The position numbers and the translations under genes were made by a program. DNA of 64,000 nt from Hibiscus mutabilis. Lineage: Eukaryota > Streptophyta > Magnoliopsida > Malvales > Malvaceae. Of the stretch, positions 58,970 through 64,000 are shown piece after piece. The stretch lies in NCBI GenBank assembly GCA_019671005.1, contig CM033711.1, forward strand, positions 57,089,049 through 57,153,048, read 5' to 3'. Numbering within the stretch: the stretch's first letter is position 1; the number at the start of each line of letters is the position of its first letter. The notes under the pieces are model-generated. The model saw only the letters and a program-made list of their open reading frames with translations, did not search any database and had not been told where the DNA came from.

Positions 58970-59442
58970 TGTAACACCCTAAAATCTAACCTAGTTGGAA
59001 TTAGGTTCCGGTGATCGAAAACCCTACATCGGAAATGTTCAAGTATTGTATTGATATTGACCACGAGGTCAATTGTATCTGTAGTGGACTCTAATCGAGT
59101 CGAATTATTGTATAAGGACTTTAATGAATGTATTAGAAATGCTTTAGTGGCTAAATTATAGAAATTGGAAGTTTGGGGATAAAAGTATAATGAAATGAGA
59201 GTTGAGGGACTAATATTGCAATTAGCCCCTACTCAATTATAAATCCCATACGTGGGATAACCGAGAGAGATTCCTTCATTGAAAGGAAGGCCTTCAATTA
59301 AAATAAAGCAAATAGCTAGAGTTGGAGACTTACCCAAGATCTAACCAAGCTATCATCTCCTACCTAAGCAAGCACCTCCATTGGAGCTTGATTTTAAGCT
59401 TGTCTTCTCTTCGATTTATTGTTATCAAATTATTGCCATCAA
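58970..59442 (+). repeat. 3' LTR of element G, first 473 bp
   Basis: Matches 56374-56845 up to TGCCATCAATC, after which unrelated LTR sequence (element D) starts. Confidence 0.85.
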
Positions 59443-59444
59443 TC

Positions 59445-62154
59445 AGTCAAACATATACATAATTGATCAAACAAATTGTCCAGCTTTCATATAACATATA
59501 AATACATTTTAAACATGCCCAACATGTACCAAATCGATCATATGTAGTGTTCAGATATTCTTTACTTGATTTACAAACTTCCTTAATGAATATGTATTTT
59601 CAACCATGAAGATTAAAAAATCAATCAATTCATGCTATCATATAAACTTTCATTCGAAGCATGTATTCCCATTAGAGAAATACTCAAATTTCATTAGAAT
59701 CATATTACTTGTCATGCAAGTATCATAATGTTCATTATTTTAACTTATAATCTCATGCTTTCTTATTAACATAGCCTTTCTTATCGTTTAAGTTATCAAA
59801 TGTATATAAATCATGGTCATCGATTTCTTATCATGGAAGTTACATTCGAAAGTCCCCAAGATATAATTTACTTGCTATACAAGTTACGATCAAATCGTCA
59901 TTTAAATTATAAATTTTCAAAATTTCTTTAAATCATAGTCTTGAGAGTTGAACTTCGGCCAAGGTACACGAATCCCCAACCAACTGTCACCCATAAAATG
60001 GTACTCGTAGTGCCGGCCAATCCCTCATATTGTCTCTAAACAAGAACCAATGTCCTGGACCGTAGTCCACCCGAACACTAAGCTCTATGGACTCTATGGC
60101 ATGCCAACTATACCTATGACTGAATCGAGACCAAGGCTTTCGCATTTATCATTTTTCTTATAACAATGTGAGCGTTGCTACTTATCGTAATATCATATCA
60201 ATATCACATTACCCTTTTTTCAATTTGGGTAAACATACATTCACCTCATGTGAATCTTTTTACCCTTTATCATTTTGGATAAAGATATATTCACCTCAAG
60301 TGAATCTCATTATTGTATCACTTCTTTTAATTGAATGGCATCATAGCCAAGGTTACTTTCAACGTATCTCATGTATAGTTCTCATTTTATTTACTTACAT
60401 AAGTAAGTATTATACTTTTCACAACATATATCATTTATAGTTCTCATTTTAAGCATATGAACAAGTTCAAACCATACATATCATGATCAAATGTCATATA
60501 CTAATATACTTGTCAATTAGGACTTACCTCTAGTTCAAGATTGCTTATTCATAGCATATTTCAGTCGATTCAAGCAACCATAATCATTAAACAATGCTTA
60601 AGAGGATTATCAACCCTTCCCGAGAATTTAAACTACACTCACCTCTTATCTCAAAGTTACGAGATACCCAAATCCTAAATCATATCTTGCTACTTATCCA
60701 TATCCCTTCGGCTTTCCATCAACTTGATCAATCCATTATTTATCTATTTATAGCAACATTACAACTATACATTAGGACTAGATTTGTTATCCAATCACCT
60801 ATTTAACCATTCGACACAAGTACACACATATATTTCCAATCAAACAGTCCAACTTGCTTGAGTATACACACATATTTATCAAAGCCAAATTCTTAATGTT
60901 TTTATATGCTTCTTAAGTCATTTAAACATATGCTTTCACTATGATTGCAACCAAAACAATGAACCTTGCATGTAACATAAAAAACAGCCCTTAATGTATA
61001 CATAAATTCACCTAACAATTCATTACATACTCCTCATAGTAAAACAATCACACATTCCTTAATTCTTATTAAAACAGTCTCGAAATACTCCTAGTCCCAA
61101 GTTTTCACCCAAAATAGTCCAATACATTTTCGTATATTCAAAACAGCACAAAAATTATTACAACAACCCCTAATACAACTTATATAAGTGCAAAACAAAT
61201 TTTCCCTGTTTTAAATCCACAAAAACTGTCTCCAACAATATGAACATATGCAAACAGTCCCCTTTTTATATGTATCCCCAAACATGCTTAAAACAGTTCC
61301 ATTTCATGTATATGCCCAAATTTCAGACGCAAAACAACGAATATATTGTATGCTTATCCACTCAAAATAGCCTCGAATACAATCAGATATTCTTACCAAA
61401 AAATGATCCCAAATTAGTTTCTAGGTTTCTAAACAACTTATATTTCAAATCAGGGCAGCCCATTAATCACTGACAAACATTGTGATCACATTTCAATTAT
61501 AACAAGATTCACTCAATTATCATATTCTAATCTAATGTCACATTCTTAACCATATTCATGTAACCCGAGACAACAAATCTAACTTATTCAACAATATCAC
61601 AAGGCACAAAGTATATAAATCATCACAACATCATTCAAACTAGCAACCAATTTAACTAAGCCTTTAACATAACAATTTGAAACTTAAAGATTGAAGGAGC
61701 GTTTCACCTTGCTCCAAAGGCTAATCGAAAGAAAATGGTTCTAAAGGCTAAGCTAAACTATGTTTCCTTCTTGCAAATCCATGAATTCCCGGTTCAAGCT
61801 TTCCTTCTCTACAATTCTTTTGTGGTTTCGGCTAAGGAGAAAAGGTCGAAGAATGGAGGAATGTGATACCTATGTTCAACATTCATTTCTCCCTTAGCTG
61901 AGAGTCCATTTCCACTCCACTTGTCTCCCCCAAAATTTTATAACACGTAGATCCTTGATTTTAAGCTAAAATTGTATGCAAGTTATGAATTAATGAAATC
62001 TCTAAACTTAATCCCTTTTTCAAAATGGCTAACAAATTTCTCAAACTTCACTTGTAGTCACTTCTTTATTTAATCCTTCATGTAACATAATTTAAGGAGA
62101 AACTTAACCATTAAGTTAATAGAAAACTTCTAAGCCCATTTTTTGGGTATTACA
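59445..62154 (-). repeat. 3' LTR of element D, truncated
   Basis: Minus-strand start TGTAATACCC at 62154. It includes the CCCCAACCAACTGTCACCC block (59969) and GGACCGTAGTCCACCCG / GCATGCCAACTATACC (60057-60115). Its 3' end is missing at 59445 where element G's LTR abuts. ORFs within it are not supported. Confidence 0.75.
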
Positions 62155-62590
62155 ATTATCCTACCCTAAAAGAAAATTCATCCTCAAATTTTCTTGAGGA
62201 GAAAAGATGAGGATATAAATCCTTTAGACTCGATCTGGAAGGTTTCTTATCTAAGAAGATTATGGATTCATTTCCCATAATTCATAAAGGATGACCTTTT
62301 TCGACATTATTCTGCTTGGACATAATGCTTACTTGTTCGACAGTACTCGAAAGATTTTTGTTATTCCCATTTCATCCTTACATTACTTCCCTTAATAGAG
62401 GAGTCAACCGGGATCTATTATCTCGGTTTAAATATTTCAAACATTTGTACTAATTCTTAGCACATAGAAGAGCTTTATCAGACATAGAACTCAAGTACTT
62501 ATTAAAAGTTAACTCCTAGGTGGCACAATAACTTATATTGATGCAACAACTTCTGATTTAGTCCGAAAATTGACTAAACCATGCTTTGAA
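62155..62590 (-). other. Internal region of element D: PPT, leader, degenerate PBS
   Basis: PPT-like minus-strand TTTTAGGGTAGGATAAT directly before the LTR start (62155-62171), preceded by TTGAGGATGAATTTTC, the usual chromovirus 3' end. At 62507-62570 the leader shares GCCACCTAGGAGTTAAC and GTTGCAT with copy P's leader (19423-19490). The PBS-like AATCAGAAG (minus, about 62550-62560) sits about 30 bp from the LTR end and is degenerate. Confidence 0.6.
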
Positions 62591-64000
62591 TCTAACACCT
62601 CCTACCCGGTCTAGAAGATAAATCAGCTTATGATGTTTTACCGGTAAACAAATAAACGTTCTTTAAAGAAAAACTTGTTATAACCAACAAATCACACCTT
62701 CAAAAGTCAAGGCAATTAAAAACCTATTTTAACAATTCTTTTAAAGGTCTCATATCAACTCCCAGGCAAACAATAACATGTGGTACATACTAAGGACAAT
62801 ACATACAAATCACTAGATCTTAACATGATTTTGCCTTCTACGCTCACCAAAATCGCAGGGTTCATTAAGAAAACTCTACTAATGCATATGATCTCTTTTT
62901 AATCATGCACACTTTTAAACTTGACTTGATTATAAGATTGAATATTTCTAAATCATTTAATGTGTTATCGGTCTCTAATTATGAACTAAGCTTCACATGA
63001 CACTACCCAACATATATTTTTTTGCAACATGCATTTAAAGTTTTTGCCTATCATAGCTTCACTTGCAAGTATCCATTTGAAGGCGTATTTGCTTAGCTTA
63101 AACTATCAACTCACATGTCATCATTTAATTAGTCAGGTAAGTGATTACTTAGCGTGGATATACATGCGCACAACTTATTCTATTTACCAATAACATTCAT
63201 ATCTTCATGACCAAGCTTTCATACAATTAACCAATGGTTAACCATTTTTGAAACCTTTACAAATCTACATAATACTAAACTTACATAGGAAGCAAGGTGA
63301 TCATCTATTTAACATCTCAAATCTCTAGTCAAATTACCCAAATTATGCCATTAGCAACTACATGATTATCTATACTAGGTAAAAGTAATCTCCGCTTCCG
63401 AAGATCAATTATTTGGATACTTCAACCAATTCTAGGTAGTTGCGTACATTTGACAATTTCAAACTGTTATGCTAGATATTCAAACTACTCTAGTTTTTTT
63501 TAGAGTCCAATACATGATAGGATTTATATATAACAACTTGCAACCAACAAGTATCATAACAATCCATTAACTTAGACTTTTAAAGATACTTAGGCAACCA
63601 CACAATCACCCCCACAACTATATCAAAAAGACAAGCAACAAGCAAGAAATAATTATAGTCCCATTACAGAACTTGGATACTTATCAAGCTTATACACATA
63701 TAAACCCAAATGGAATATAGGAGTTCTAAAGATAATGATTCAATTCAAACAAAGTTCCTTGTGATCACGTCTGAACTTGGAAGACACCGAAGGTACCTTA
63801 CCCTAAAATGTATATAAAGACTTGAGTAAGCGTAAGCTTAGTGAGGTAGCTTAATCAAATAATTTATATGGAACAAAATTTCTATATTATAACTCTATAC
63901 TTCCTCAACTCATTGGATCTAAGCATTTAGCAAGCTAGATCAATCACAACTCATTATTTAACGAGTTTGAAAATTGGTGATACTATTATGGAAATTTGGT
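62591..64000 (-). repeat. 5' LTR of element D, 3' part, continuing past the window
   Basis: Minus-strand terminus CCGGGTAGGAGGTGTTAGA at 62591. The region 63780-63850 has the GACTTGAGTAAGC...TTAGTGAGGTAGC phrase corresponding to the CTCACTAAGT region of related LTRs. No coding sequence seen. Confidence 0.55.

Larger units (their letters stand above)
56374..59442 (+). mobile_element. Element G: deletion derivative of the F family
   Basis: First LTR from TGTAACACCTC (56374) to about 58735. A 235-bp remnant of the pol 3' end and PPT (58736-58969) follows, then a second LTR from TGTAACACCC (58970) that is cut at about 59442. All of gag, protease, RT and most of integrase are absent. The LTR resembles F's (AACCCTACATCG, ATTG-rich section 57290-57640, GGCGAGGC block 57735-57830) but is clearly diverged. 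Confidence 0.85.
59445..64000 (-). mobile_element. Element D: large LTRs with almost no internal region
   Basis: Minus-strand order: 5' LTR (from beyond 64000 to 62591), a ~0.44-kb internal region (62590-62155) holding a leader like that of copy P and a PPT, then the 3' LTR (62154-59445, truncated). No gag or pol motif lies between the LTRs. Related in LTR blocks to elements 1/Q. Confidence 0.65.

Noticed and set aside
60168..61473. Small ORFs in element D's LTR
   Set aside because: AT-rich LTR sequence; the same LTR region in copy Q does not preserve them.

Overview
The window looks like a transposon-dense, probably heterochromatic stretch of a flowering-plant nuclear genome. The signs are AT-rich DNA, stacked Ty3/gypsy LTR retrotransposons with plant tRNA-iMet primer sites, a block of chloroplast DNA (psaA and ycf1) and one assembly gap of N. 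The chromoviral elements resemble the Tekay/Del lineage common in eudicots. I cannot name the species. I found no intact host gene, tRNA, rRNA or CRISPR array. All coding sequence I recognise is decayed retrotransposon gag-pol or plastid pseudogene.

Layout. (1) 1-16051, minus strand: the 5' part of a Tekay-like element (RT, protease, gag, PBS). Its ~3.3 kb 5' LTR is split by a complete 9,960-bp Tat/Ogre-type element (2817-12776, target-site duplication ATACT/ATGCT). The Tat element carries gag-like ORFs but no visible pol. Its 3' UTR is rich in polypurine and holds a ~1 kb tandem repeat. Its 5' LTR is rearranged. (2) 16052-17404: LTR-like sequence. (3) 17405-31534, minus strand: two related Tekay-like copies, P (truncated) and Q, fused head to tail. 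A solo LTR of 3,617 bp (20275-23891, TSD AAGCT/AAGTT) sits inside P's LTR. (4) 31535-37290: LTR-like sequence, then a plus-strand 5' LTR, gag, protease and RT of another element. (5) 37291-38504: unclassified sequence with a repeated block. (6) 38505-53899: a plus-strand Tekay-like element retaining all domains. Its 5' LTR holds a ~3.5 kb nuclear plastid insertion (beginning in the N gap), and its RNase H region holds a solo-LTR-like insert. (7) 53900-56373: gag, protease and the start of RT of a different Ty3/gypsy lineage. (8) 56374-59442: a deletion derivative of the family in (6). (9) 59445-64000: two large LTRs of a minus-strand element with only ~0.4 kb between them.

The biology here is the history of nested insertion, LTR recombination, microhomology deletion and organelle DNA capture, followed by decay. 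The decay shows many stops and catalytic-residue losses, and several are C-to-T or G-to-A changes as expected in methylated DNA. I found no convincing new functional system. The most distinctive items are the Tat element with its 3' UTR satellite seed and rearranged 5' LTR, the chimeric psaA-ycf1 plastid insertion, and the P/Q tandem fusion.
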